From positions 1 to 64,000 of the forward strand of contig JAZKDT010000025.1 of assembly GCA_040387475.1 (NCBI GenBank): a stretch of 64,000 nt of DNA, in the 5' to 3' direction. Numbering within the stretch: position 1 is the stretch's first letter; every line of letters starts with the position of its first letter. Under the pieces are notes generated by a model, which did not search any database, had not been told where the DNA came from, and saw only the letters and a program-made list of their open reading frames with translations. Of the stretch, positions 52,463 through 62,354 are shown piece by piece. Position numbers and translations under genes: made by a program. Source of the stretch: UBA4416 sp040387475. GTDB taxonomy: Bacteria > Bacteroidota > Bacteroidia > B-17B0 > Aurantibacillaceae.

Positions 52463-53563
52463 ATGGCTTTAAAATGTGGAATTGTTGGGTTACCAAATGT
52501 AGGGAAATCGACTTTGTTTAATTGTTTAAGTAATGCAAAAGCACAGGCGGCAAACTTTCCGTTTTGTACAATAGAACCTAACGTAGGTGTAATCACTGTA
52601 CCGGACGAGCGTTTAACTAAATTATCTGAATTAGTAAAGCCACAGGCCATATTGCCAACAACGGTTGAGATAGTTGATATTGCAGGGTTAGTAAAAGGAG
52701 CCAGTAAAGGTGAAGGATTGGGAAATAAATTTTTAGCCAACATCCGCGAGTGTAATGCTATTTTGCATGTATTACGTTGCTTTGATGACGATAACATCAT
52801 TCACGTGGATGGTAACGTAAATCCGGTTCGCGATAAAGAAATTATTGATACCGAATTACAATTGAAGGATCTGGAAGCCGTTGAAGCCAAATTGAAGAAG
52901 TTTGAAAAAGCTGGTAAACTAGGCAATGATAAAGAAGCAGTAAAAACATATTCGGCTTGTTCAAAATTGAAAGAGACATTAGAAAGCGGTAAATCTGCAC
53001 GTGCCTGTAATTTAGAGGAAAGTGAATTGCCATTTATTCAGGATTTACATTTGTTGACTATTAAGCCGGTAATGTATGTGTGTAATGTAGATGAAGCGTC
53101 TGCTAAAACAGGAAATAAGTATGTAGAAGCTGTTAAAGAAGCGGTAAAAGGTGAAGGCGCAGAAATCTTAGTAATAACAGCGGCTATGGAAAGTGAAATA
53201 GCATCTTTAGAAACCTACGAAGAAAAACAAATGTTCCTCGGCGAAATGGGATTAGATGAGCCGGGCGTAAATAAGTTGATTAAACAAGCTTATAGCTTAT
53301 TACAATTACAGACTTACTTTACCGCAGGTGTAAAAGAAGTAAGAGCATGGACCATTGAAAAAGGGATGACTGCACCACAAGCGGCTGGCGTTATTCATAC
53401 TGATTTTGAGAAAGGGTTTATTCGTGCTGAGGTGATCAGCTATAATGATTACATCACTTACGGCTCTGAAAATGCGTGTAAAGAAGTTGGCAAATTAAAG
53501 GTAGAAGGAAAAGAATATGTTGTGGCTGATGGAGATGTGATGCATTTTAGATTCAATGTATAA
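52463..53563 (+). CDS. ychF: Redox-regulated ATPase YchF (Obg-like)
   Basis: The 366-residue P-loop protein has G1 GLPNVGKST, G3 DIAGLVKGASKGEG and, in place of the usual NKxD, NVDE, the change that makes YchF prefer ATP over GTP. The coiled-coil arm lies around 125-175 (LQLKDLEAVEAKLKKFEKAG). The C-terminal TGS domain ends YVVADGDVMHFRFNV. YchF/OLA1 binds ribosomes and responds to oxidative stress. Length is normal. It stands alone, with its own -7 box. Confidence 0.97.
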   Translation: MALKCGIVGLPNVGKSTLFNCLSNAKAQAANFPFCTIEPNVGVITVPDERLTKLSELVKPQAILPTTVEIVDIAGLVKGASKGEGLGNKFLANIRECNAILHVLRCFDDDNIIHVDGNVNPVRDKEIIDTELQLKDLEAVEAKLKKFEKAGKLGNDKEAVKTYSACSKLKETLESGKSARACNLEESELPFIQDLHLLTIKPVMYVCNVDEASAKTGNKYVEAVKEAVKGEGAEILVITAAMESEIASLETYEEKQMFLGEMGLDEPGVNKLIKQAYSLLQLQTYFTAGVKEVRAWTIEKGMTAPQAAGVIHTDFEKGFIRAEVISYNDYITYGSENACKEVGKLKVEGKEYVVADGDVMHFRFNV

Positions 53564-53630
53564 GTAATAAGTTAAAATTTAAAAGCACTAATCTTATAAA
53601 TTTTTCATTTTAAATTATAAATTTTAAGAC

Positions 53631-54413
53631 ATGAACAATCACGAGATCGATTATAAATTATACGGCGAAGAAATGCAGTGTGTAGAGATTGAACTCGATC
53701 CACAGGAAGCCGTTATTGCTGAGCCCGGTAGCTTTATGATGATGACCGATGGTGTGCAAATGCAAACCTTGTTTGGCGATGGAAATGAGACGGGATTTAT
53801 GGGTAAATTGTTTACAGCAGGTAAACGTTTGTTAACCGGCGAAAACTTATTTATGACCGTTTATACCAATAACTCTCAACAAAAGCGCCAGGTAACTTTT
53901 GCCGCACCCTATGCCGGTAAAATCATTCCCATGGATCTGGCGCGCTTAGGTAATAAGATCATTTGCCAGAAGGATAGTTTTTTATGTGCAGCTAAAGGTG
54001 TGCAGGTTGGGATTGAGTTCCAAAAAAAACTCGGAACCGGTTTATTTGGTGGCGAAGGCTTTATCATGCAAAAACTGGAAGGTGATGGTTTTGCCTTTGT
54101 ACATAGTGGCGGACATGTCATCGAAAAACATCTGCAACCCGGAGAAGTCTTAAAAATTGACACGGGTTGTATAGTTGCTTTTACGGCTGATGTACATTAT
54201 GATATTCAGTTTGTAGGTGGCGTGAAAAATACCTTGTTTGGTGGCGAAGGCGTGTTTTATGCAGTGCTTCGCGGACCCGGCAAAGTTTGGATCCAAACCC
54301 TGCCGATAAGCCGTTTGGCAGGAAGAATTTTATCTTATGGTAGAGGTAACAGAAAAGAGGAAGGAAGCATTTTAGGGGGCTTAGGAAATTTATTAGATGG
54401 AGACGGGATCTAA
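53631..54413 (+). CDS. TIGR00266/AIM24 family protein
   Basis: The 260-residue protein matches the AIM24-like family over its whole length: ECVEIELDPQEAVIAEPGSFMMM-type N-terminus, GFMGKLFTAGKRLLTGENLFMTVY, LFGGEGFIMQKLEGDGFAFVHSGG and RGPGKVWIQTLPISRLAGRI. The fold is a beta-sandwich built from internal repeats (GLFGGEGF and TLFGGEGVF are parallel segments). Function is unknown in bacteria; the yeast homologue is mitochondrial. There is no signal peptide. It lies 81 bp before parE. Confidence 0.92.
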   Translation: MNNHEIDYKLYGEEMQCVEIELDPQEAVIAEPGSFMMMTDGVQMQTLFGDGNETGFMGKLFTAGKRLLTGENLFMTVYTNNSQQKRQVTFAAPYAGKIIPMDLARLGNKIICQKDSFLCAAKGVQVGIEFQKKLGTGLFGGEGFIMQKLEGDGFAFVHSGGHVIEKHLQPGEVLKIDTGCIVAFTADVHYDIQFVGGVKNTLFGGEGVFYAVLRGPGKVWIQTLPISRLAGRILSYGRGNRKEEGSILGGLGNLLDGDGI

Positions 54414-54494
54414 TTAATAATGATGAATGAATAATTTAAAAGTGAGTCGAACTCTTTTAAATTTCGGATTACAAATTTTTAATTTTTTTAATTG

Positions 54495-56340
54495 ATGGCA
54501 AAAGAAATAGCAAGTTATAACGAAGACAGTATTAAATCCCTCGATTGGAAAGAGCATATCCGTATGCGACCGGGGATGTATATTGGTAAGCTCGGAGACG
54601 GTTCAGCCTTTGATGATGGTATTTATGTACTGATCAAAGAGGTGATGGATAACTCTATTGATGAGTTTATGATGGGTGCCGGTAAAAAAATTGAAGTCGC
54701 TGTAAAAGATGGTGTCGTTTCTATCCGGGATTATGGCCGTGGTATTCCATTAGGAAAAGTAGTTGAGGTAGTTTCTAAAATTNNNNNNNNNNNNNNNNNN
54801 NNNNNNNNNNNNNNNNNNNNNNNNNNNNNAAGCGGTAAATGCGTTATCCATTAATTTTAGGGTAACGGCTTTCCGTGATGGCCAATCTAAAACAGCAGAT
54901 TTTTCCTGCGGTAATTTGGTAAAGGAATCAAAACTTGAAAAAACAACAGAAGCGAACGGTACTTACGTTGAGTTTAGGCCCGATGATACGATCTTTAAAA
55001 AATACCATTATATCCACGAATATATTGATAAGATGTTATGGAACTATGCGTTCTTAAATACCGGCTTAACATTATATTTCAACGGACAAGTTTATAAATC
55101 AGATAATGGTTTAAAGGACTTACTGGAAAAAAATATTACAGGCGAGATCATTTACCCGATTGTACATTTAAAAGGAGATGACATTGAATTAGCGATGACA
55201 CATAGTAACGAGCATTATTCCGAAGAATATTATTCGTATGTAAATGGTCAGTACACAACGCAAGGTGGAACACACCAGGCAGCGTTCAGGGAAGCAGTCG
55301 TAAAGACCATTCGTGAATTCTATAAAAAGGATTTCGATCCTGCCGATGTTCGTAAGTCTATTGTGGCGGCCATTTCAGTTCGTGTGCAGGAACCGGTTTT
55401 CGAATCCCAAACCAAAACAAAATTAGGTTCACAGGAAGTGGCACCGGGAGGGCAAACCATGCGTTCATTTGTTGGTGATTTCATCAAACAACAGTTAGAT
55501 AATTATTTGCACAAGAATCCCGAAACTGCAAGAGCTATTGAAGCTAAGATTGTTGCCAATGAGCGTGAACGTAAAGAGTTATCGGGTATTCAAAAATTAG
55601 CACGTGAACGCGCTAAAAAATCGAACTTACATAATAAAAAATTACGTGATTGCCGTGTGCATTTAGATGATTCTAAAAACCCGCGTGCACATGAAACGAC
55701 TTTATTCATTTGCGAGGGAGATTCGGCTAGTGGCTCCATTACTAAAACACGTGATGTGAATACACAAGCTGTATTTAGTTTGAAAGGAAAGCCTTTGAAC
55801 TCTTTCGGGCTTGGTAAAAAAATTGTTTATGAGAATGAAGAATTCAATTTGCTACAAGCTGCTTTAAATATTGAAGATAGTTTAGAGGACCTAAGATATA
55901 ACAACGTGGTAGTAGCAACTGATGCTGACGTGGATGGAATGCATATCCGTTTATTGCTACTTACATTCTTCTTACAGTTCTTTCCTGATCTGATCAAAAA
56001 CGGCCACGTATATATTTTACAAACACCATTGTTCCGTGTTCGTAATAAAAAGGAAACAGCTTATTGTTACAGCGATGAAGAGCGTAAAGCAGCCATTGCT
56101 AAATTAGGCCCTAAGCCTGAGATCACTCGATTTAAGGGATTAGGAGAAATTTCTCCGGATGAGTTTAAACACTTTATCGGAAAAGATATTCGTTTAGAGC
56201 CCGTATTGTTGGATCAACAAGCATCTATTCAGCAATTGCTGAGTTATTATATGGGTAAGAACACACAGGACCGTCAGGAATTTATTATTGAGAATTTGCG
56301 TGTTGAAGTTGACGCAGAGGAAGAGTTGACAAAAGCGTAG
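54495..56340 (+). CDS. parE: DNA topoisomerase IV subunit B, interrupted by an assembly gap
   Basis: The ATPase subunit that works with ParC. The start is the ATG at 54495 (a TTG one codon earlier is less likely). The GHKL ATPase domain shows RPGMYIG and IKEVMDNSIDEF; after the N run (54783-54829) it resumes at AVNALSINF. The gap covers the expected GVGTKA-type ATP-lid segment. The TOPRIM domain has FICEGDSASGS and VVATDADVDGMHIR. The frame changes across the gap, so the true missing length is congruent to 1 modulo 3, not the 47 shown. By family alignment roughly 70 bases should be there. parC follows 31 bp later. Confidence 0.93.
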
Positions 56341-56371
56341 TTCAATAAAGTTAAAGAAAAAGTTTTAAAAA

Positions 56372-58993
56372 GTGGAAGAAAATAAAAATAACGAACACAG
56401 TGAAGGTACAATAAAACATGTCTCTGGCATGTTTAAAAACTGGTTCATTGATTATGCATCTTATGTAATTTTGGAGCGGGCTGTACCGGCCATGGAAGAT
56501 GGATTGAAACCAGTTCAGCGCCGTATACTGCATAGTATGTGGGAACTGGAAGATGGTCGCTACAACAAGGTGGCTAACTTAATTGGGAATACCATGAAAT
56601 ATCACCCGCATGGTGATGCCAGTATTGGTGATGCTTTAGTGGCTATGGGCCAGAAAGATTTGTTAATTGACATGCAGGGTAACTGGGGTAATATTTTAAC
56701 AGGAGATAGCGCTGCTGCCCCCCGTTACATTGAGGCCCGTTTATCAAAATTTGGTCAGGAAGTAATCTTTAATCCGAAAACAACCAATTGGGGAATGAGT
56801 TACGATGGTCGTAACAAGGAGCCAATTACATTACCTGTAAAATTTCCGCTTGTATTAGCGCATGGTGTAGAGGGTATTGCTGTGGGTTTAGCCACAAAAA
56901 TATTACCACATAATTTTAATGAATTAATTGACGCCTCCATTCAAATTTTAAGAGGACGTAAAGCTGTTATCTTTCCTGATTTTATAACAGGCGGTATTGC
57001 AGATTTCAGTGATTATAAAGATGGTTTACGTGGCGGTAAAATTAAGATCAGAGCGCGCGTTAAAGAATTGAATTCAAAAACACTGATCATTTCTGAAATT
57101 CCTTTTGGCACAACCACAGGATCACTGATCGATTCTATTTTGGCAGCCAATGATAAAGGAAAGATAAAGGTTAAAAAAGTTGAAGATAATACCTCCGAAA
57201 ATGTTGAGATCTTAATTCACTTACAGCCTGGTATTTCTCCGGATAAAACTATTGATGCCCTGTATGCATTCACTAACTGTGAAATGAGTATTTCGCCTAA
57301 TGCCTGTATCATTGAAAATGAGAAGCCGCGTTTTGTTGGTGTAAGCGAAATATTAAAAATCTCTACACACCAAACACTGGCTTTATTAAAGCGTGAATTG
57401 GAAATTGAGCAGGCCGAATTAGAAGAAAAGTGGCACTTCTCATCCCTCGAAAAAATATTCATTAAAGAAGAGATGTATATCGACTTTAAGAAATATTCCA
57501 ATAAAGAAACATTATTTGAATACCTATACGAACGTTTTAAGCCACACCGTAAAAAACTGATCCGTGAGATAACCGATGAAGATCTTCACCGTTTAACGCA
57601 GATCCCAATGATTCGTATCACCCGTTTTGATAGCATCAAAGCTGAAGAACATATGAAGGATCTGGATAATAAGATTGCGATCGTAAAAGGTCATTTGGCA
57701 AACCTGATCGACTATGCGGTTGAGTACTTCAAGAATTTAAAGAAAAAATACGGAGCAGGTAAAGAACGTAAAACAGAAACTAAAGAATTAGAAACCATTG
57801 TTGCCACACAGGTAATTATGGCTAACGAAAAGTTATATGTAAATCGTGCCGAAGGTTTTGCAGGTAAGAGCTTAAAGAAAGACGAGTTTGTTTGTGATTG
57901 TTCTGACCTGGATGAGATCATTGCTTTTACCAAAGAGGGTAAGATGAAAGTGTTTAAAGTGTCGGATAAGGTATTTATCGGTAAAGACATTGTATATATT
58001 GCCATTTTCAAGAAAAATGATGAGCGTACAACTTATAATATGATTTACACCGACGGACCAAAAGGCGTAACCTTTATCAAACGTTTTAATGTAACCGGCG
58101 TAACCCGTGATAAGGAATACGATCTAACTAAAGGCGCGCCGAATTCTAATGTGCATTGGTTTACGATCAATCCAAACGGAGAAGCAGAAAAAGTTCAGGT
58201 CATCTTAAAACCGGTTGCCGGTCTTCGTAAATTTGAACTGGATGTTGATTTTGCAGATATTCCTGTAAAAGGAAGAGCTTCTACGGGTAATATCGTTACT
58301 AAATATGCCATTAAAAAGGTGCTGCTGAAAACAAAAGGTACTTCTACGTTAGCTGCTGAAGATTATTGGTTCAACGATGCCGTACACCGGTTGAATAAAG
58401 AAAGCAAAGGCACTTATTTAGGTAAGTTTGCGGGTGATGATAAAATTGTAACCATTACCAGTAAAGGGCAATATAAACTGTATACGTACGATGTATTGAA
58501 TCATTTTGATGACGATATCATACTAATTGAAAAATATTATCCTGAAGTTCCTTTATCTTGTATTTATTATGACGGAGAAAGTAAATCCTATTTAACCAAG
58601 CGGTTCTTACCTGAAAATACCTCTGCAAAAACATCTATTATCACTGAACATGAAGAATCTCGCGTTGAGCTGATTACTTCCCAGGTACAACCGGTAATTG
58701 ATATGAAGTTTGGTAAACAAAAGGATAAAGAAATTGCCGACGAAACAGTTAACCTGGTTGAATTTTCGCCGATGGTGAATATGAAAGCCAAAGGAAAAAA
58801 ATTAACCTCGTATAAAGTAAAAGAAATTAATTTGCGTGTATCTGAAGAAATAATGATGGACGATTATGATGAGGAGGATGAAAATATCGGGGAAAATGGA
58901 TTGTCGCCTATGGAATTACACCGAAGAGCTATGGAGAAACTAGATCCCAATAACTTTAAAGGAAAAGACGGACAAATAAATTTTGAGTTTTAA
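56372..58993 (+). CDS. parC: DNA topoisomerase IV subunit A
   Basis: The 873-residue breakage-reunion subunit pairs with the upstream ParE to decatenate chromosomes. The start is GTG. The active-site Tyr is Y119 in SAAAPRYIEARL; YHPHGDAS and LKPVQRRIL are the conserved winged-helix segments. The long C-terminal region (about 480-800) has propeller-like strands (EIIAFTKEGKMKVFKV, IVTITSKGQYKLYTYD). The tail is acidic (DDYDEEDENIGENG). It is called topoisomerase IV rather than gyrase because of the parE-parC pairing and the lack of a clear GyrA box. A hairpin terminator follows at 59009. Confidence 0.94.
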   Translation: MEENKNNEHSEGTIKHVSGMFKNWFIDYASYVILERAVPAMEDGLKPVQRRILHSMWELEDGRYNKVANLIGNTMKYHPHGDASIGDALVAMGQKDLLIDMQGNWGNILTGDSAAAPRYIEARLSKFGQEVIFNPKTTNWGMSYDGRNKEPITLPVKFPLVLAHGVEGIAVGLATKILPHNFNELIDASIQILRGRKAVIFPDFITGGIADFSDYKDGLRGGKIKIRARVKELNSKTLIISEIPFGTTTGSLIDSILAANDKGKIKVKKVEDNTSENVEILIHLQPGISPDKTIDALYAFTNCEMSISPNACIIENEKPRFVGVSEILKISTHQTLALLKRELEIEQAELEEKWHFSSLEKIFIKEEMYIDFKKYSNKETLFEYLYERFKPHRKKLIREITDEDLHRLTQIPMIRITRFDSIKAEEHMKDLDNKIAIVKGHLANLIDYAVEYFKNLKKKYGAGKERKTETKELETIVATQVIMANEKLYVNRAEGFAGKSLKKDEFVCDCSDLDEIIAFTKEGKMKVFKVSDKVFIGKDIVYIAIFKKNDERTTYNMIYTDGPKGVTFIKRFNVTGVTRDKEYDLTKGAPNSNVHWFTINPNGEAEKVQVILKPVAGLRKFELDVDFADIPVKGRASTGNIVTKYAIKKVLLKTKGTSTLAAEDYWFNDAVHRLNKESKGTYLGKFAGDDKIVTITSKGQYKLYTYDVLNHFDDDIILIEKYYPEVPLSCIYYDGESKSYLTKRFLPENTSAKTSIITEHEESRVELITSQVQPVIDMKFGKQKDKEIADETVNLVEFSPMVNMKAKGKKLTSYKVKEINLRVSEEIMMDDYDEEDENIGENGLSPMELHRRAMEKLDPNNFKGKDGQINFEF

Positions 58994-59008
58994 AATTTAA
59001 GCGATATC

Positions 59009-59040
59009 AACACAGCCAGAGTTTAAGCTCTGGCTGTGTT
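59009..59040. terminator. Strong hairpin between parC and kdtA
   Basis: AACACAGCCAGAG pairs perfectly with CTCTGGCTGTGTT (13 bp) around TTTAAG. The T tract after it is weak (ATTT), so termination may be partial. Confidence 0.7.
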
Positions 59041-59053
59041 ATTTAAGAAGCAG

Positions 59054-60304
59054 ATGTTTTTATATAACTTAGGCATACACGCATTTAAATTAGGATTAAC
59101 ATTGGTTTCGCCATTTAATCCTAAAGCGAAGTTATGGTTGGAAGGAAGAAAGAACTGGCAGGAAAATTTAAAAAATAAAGTTGCTAATTTTAAATTGGAA
59201 AATGCCATTTGGTTCCACTGCGCTTCTTTAGGGGAGTTTGAGCAGGGGAGGCCGGTGATAGAAAAAATCAAAAAAGAAAATCCTTCTCAAAAAGTAGTAC
59301 TCACTTTTTTCTCACCTTCAGGATTCGAGATCCAAAAAAATTATCCCTATGCCGATGTAGTGGCCTATTTACCTCACGATACTTCCATCAATTCAAAAGC
59401 ATTTTTAGAAATCTTAAAACCCAAACTGGCCATATTTGTGAAGTATGAATTTTGGTTAAATTATTTATTTGAGTTAGATAAACGAAACATCCCAACATTT
59501 TTAATATCTACCGTTATTAAAAAACATCAAACCTTTTTTAAATGGTATGGTGGTAATTTCAGGAAAGCACTGGCTACGTATAAAACGATTTACACCCAGG
59601 ATGTTCATTCGATTAAATTACTGCGCGTATTAAAAATAGGAACAGGAATATTAACAGGCGATACACGCTTCGATAGGGTATTACAGATCTGCTCTGCTCC
59701 AAAAAAAATCGATGAGATAGCTGAATTCGCGAAAGATTCTTTTGTGATCGTGGCCGGAAGTTCATGGCAAAAAGATGAAGATCATTTAGTTGAGGTTTAC
59801 ACCAAACTGAAAGAAGTTTACCCTCAACTGAAATTAATTATTGCTCCGCACGAGATAGATAAAAAAAATATTGATCGGTTGAGTAATTTATTAATCAAGA
59901 ATAAACTCTCATTTCATTTATTTTCTGATAACGAACCTAAATACACGGATTCTATTTTGGTGATAAATGCTATTGGCTTTTTATCTTCTGTTTATCAATA
60001 TGGCACTATTGCTATTATTGGTGGTGGATTTAATAGTGGAATTCATAATATTTTGGAGCCAACGGTATATGGTCTACCCGTATTATTCGGACCAAATTAC
60101 CAGAAATTTAACGAAGCCTACGAAATACTTGACCTGAAAGCGGGCTTTGTTTTTCATGATGCAACCGACCTGGCTGATCATTTGCAATGGTTGTTGGATG
60201 ACGAGCAGGCGCTAATGGAATCATCGCGCCTTGCAAAAAATTATGTGCTTAAAAACTCCGGCGCGACTAATAAAATTGTTGAAGGTTTGAAAGAACTTTT
60301 GTAA
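59054..60304 (+). CDS. kdtA: 3-deoxy-D-manno-octulosonic acid (Kdo) transferase
   Basis: From the ATG at 59054 the enzyme has 416 residues; the frame is open from a GTG inside the upstream hairpin. It adds Kdo to lipid A at the inner membrane. An N-terminal hydrophobic stretch anchors it. The proposed catalytic Glu lies in FHCASLGEFEQGRPVIE; the nucleotide-binding C-terminal domain shows VAGSSWQKDEDHL and IGGGFNSGIHNILEPTVYGLPVLFGPNYQKFNEA. It is first in a plus-strand group with the O-antigen-ligase-like gene and a T9SS protein gene. Confidence 0.95.
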   Translation: MFLYNLGIHAFKLGLTLVSPFNPKAKLWLEGRKNWQENLKNKVANFKLENAIWFHCASLGEFEQGRPVIEKIKKENPSQKVVLTFFSPSGFEIQKNYPYADVVAYLPHDTSINSKAFLEILKPKLAIFVKYEFWLNYLFELDKRNIPTFLISTVIKKHQTFFKWYGGNFRKALATYKTIYTQDVHSIKLLRVLKIGTGILTGDTRFDRVLQICSAPKKIDEIAEFAKDSFVIVAGSSWQKDEDHLVEVYTKLKEVYPQLKLIIAPHEIDKKNIDRLSNLLIKNKLSFHLFSDNEPKYTDSILVINAIGFLSSVYQYGTIAIIGGGFNSGIHNILEPTVYGLPVLFGPNYQKFNEAYEILDLKAGFVFHDATDLADHLQWLLDDEQALMESSRLAKNYVLKNSGATNKIVEGLKELL

Positions 60305-60334
60305 TAATAAATTAATAAGCTCTAATAAAAAGCT

Positions 60335-62335
60335 ATGATGTTTGCTAGTAAAAACAAAAGCGTTGAGCTTAGCCTATTTGATAAACTATATTTGTTGTTT
60401 TTTATTGGATTACCATTTATTTATACAAATAAATTGGTAGACCCGGTTCTTTTACCAAGACAGATTTTTTTGACAATTTTTATTTTTTTGGTTGGAATTG
60501 TTATTTTTTTTCAGATTAAAAAAAAGACCGTAGTTGCTGATTTCTCTTTTTTTAGATTACCCGTTAATGTTTGCTTTAGTGCGTTGCTGCTAACAATAGT
60601 CATGTCGTTTTTTTACGCTACAGTAATTCAGGAAAGCATGTATCTTTTATCAAAGATAGTAATGGAGTTTTTGTTTTTGCTGATTACTACTTTTTTAATA
60701 TTACAAAACAAACTAAATATTAGTTCACTTATTAAATCAGTAGTAGTATTTGCAGCTATCTCGGTCTTTATGAGCTTTTGGCAGGTGTTTAAACTATCGG
60801 TATCTGATCAGGGTTTTCTTGAAAACGTTGTTTATTTAAGTGCTACTTTTGGTATTAAAAATTTATTAGCCTCTGTTTTATTTCTAACTATTCCCTTTTT
60901 ATTTAACGCGTTTAAATTTAGCAAAGTTTGGAAAATTGTATCGGCTATCATTACAGTGTTGTCGTTATTGTTAATCTGGCTTTTGCAAACCAAAGCCGTT
61001 ATTTTATCCATAATCGTGTTTGGTTTTGTTTTTAGTTTGGTTGTTTACCTGCGTCAAAAAAAGAACATTCGTCACTCCGTTTTTAAAATTGCGGCTGTCG
61101 CGGCTTTTATATTTATATCTATAATCGGTGTTGTTACATTTCAAAACAGACAAAAATTTTATCATTTGTTTGATAAAAAAAGTTCAACAGAGCGACTTTT
61201 TATCTGGGATAATTCAGTACAAATGATAAAAGAACATGCTGTTTTTGGAGTAGGCGGTGGTAACTGGCAAATCAATGTACCCAAATACGGTTTAAATAAC
61301 TGTCCTACACCAGCAATAAAAGAAGGGATACAAACTTTACAAAGACCTCACAATGACTTTCTATGGATTTTTTGTGAAATGGGTATTATCGGTTTTTTAG
61401 CGTATGCAGGCATTTTTATTTCAGTACTGTATCATTCAGTCAAGCTGTTAAAGAAACATGCAAACGACGAATATGTATGGCTCTATTCCACTTTGTTTGC
61501 GGGTGTTATTGGATATGTAATGATTGCTTTTGTTGATTTTCCGTTAGAACGTATTGAGCATCAAGTTCTGTTGCTAACTATATTTTCGATGGTTACGGCT
61601 GGTTACTATAAGAATGTTCAAAATTTAAATCGTACTCCTATGTTGATTACAGCAGCCTCATTCGGACTTCTTCTATTTGTCACAGTTTTATTTTCTGCTA
61701 CTGTAAGTATAAAGAGAAGTATAGGCGAGTTTCATTCTCAAAAGATCTATACAAATGAGAGCAAGGCTAACTGGCCCAGACTAATAGCAGAGGCTAATAA
61801 TGCCATAAACAGCTTTTATGTCATAGATCCGATGTCGGCACCCATTGAGTGGTATAAAGGGGTTGCTTTATTTTCTCAGGGTAATATAGATGATGCCAGA
61901 GTTAGTTTTGAAAAAGCCTATTCCATACACCCTTATAACATGCATGTCATAAACAATCTCGCAAGTTGTTATGAGAGTGTTAAAGATCACGAAAAGGCAA
62001 TTAAGTATTATCAGATGGCATTACATATCTCTTCAGAATTTGAAGAAGCGAGGCTAAATTTAAGCGCAGTATATTTTAATACCCAGCAATTTGAGAAAGC
62101 CTTTGAAATCATCGATGAATGCCATGTAAATTCTAAAGACCCAAAATACGCCTCCTTTTTACCCGTTATATTAAACGCTTTTATCAAAACGAAGCTCAAT
62201 GAGCAACAGAAAGAGAAGCTTGAAAATAAGGAACCGAATAGCTTTAAATCGATGAATGCGCTTTTAGTTCATCTTTATTTTGACGCTAAGGCGAAAAATC
62301 GTAAGTTTGATGTACACGTCCTCGATTCTTTATAA
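60335..62335 (+). CDS. O-antigen ligase-like membrane protein fused to TPR
   Basis: The 666-residue protein has about ten to twelve membrane segments (about 15-470). The periplasmic loop typical of WaaL/Wzy_C proteins is present: TERLFIWDNSVQMIKEH, GVGGGNWQINVPKYG and RPHNDFLWIFCEMGIIG, with the conserved Arg and His. Residues about 495-610 form TPR helices (PIEWYKGVALFSQGNIDDARVSFEKAY, HEKAIKYYQMALHIS). Such proteins ligate polysaccharide to lipid A core or to proteins. The TPR part may bind a partner. It follows kdtA by 30 bp, consistent with a lipopolysaccharide role. Confidence 0.85.
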   Translation: MMFASKNKSVELSLFDKLYLLFFIGLPFIYTNKLVDPVLLPRQIFLTIFIFLVGIVIFFQIKKKTVVADFSFFRLPVNVCFSALLLTIVMSFFYATVIQESMYLLSKIVMEFLFLLITTFLILQNKLNISSLIKSVVVFAAISVFMSFWQVFKLSVSDQGFLENVVYLSATFGIKNLLASVLFLTIPFLFNAFKFSKVWKIVSAIITVLSLLLIWLLQTKAVILSIIVFGFVFSLVVYLRQKKNIRHSVFKIAAVAAFIFISIIGVVTFQNRQKFYHLFDKKSSTERLFIWDNSVQMIKEHAVFGVGGGNWQINVPKYGLNNCPTPAIKEGIQTLQRPHNDFLWIFCEMGIIGFLAYAGIFISVLYHSVKLLKKHANDEYVWLYSTLFAGVIGYVMIAFVDFPLERIEHQVLLLTIFSMVTAGYYKNVQNLNRTPMLITAASFGLLLFVTVLFSATVSIKRSIGEFHSQKIYTNESKANWPRLIAEANNAINSFYVIDPMSAPIEWYKGVALFSQGNIDDARVSFEKAYSIHPYNMHVINNLASCYESVKDHEKAIKYYQMALHISSEFEEARLNLSAVYFNTQQFEKAFEIIDECHVNSKDPKYASFLPVILNAFIKTKLNEQQKEKLENKEPNSFKSMNALLVHLYFDAKAKNRKFDVHVLDSL

Positions 62336-62354
62336 TAATCTTAAAGCATATTCT

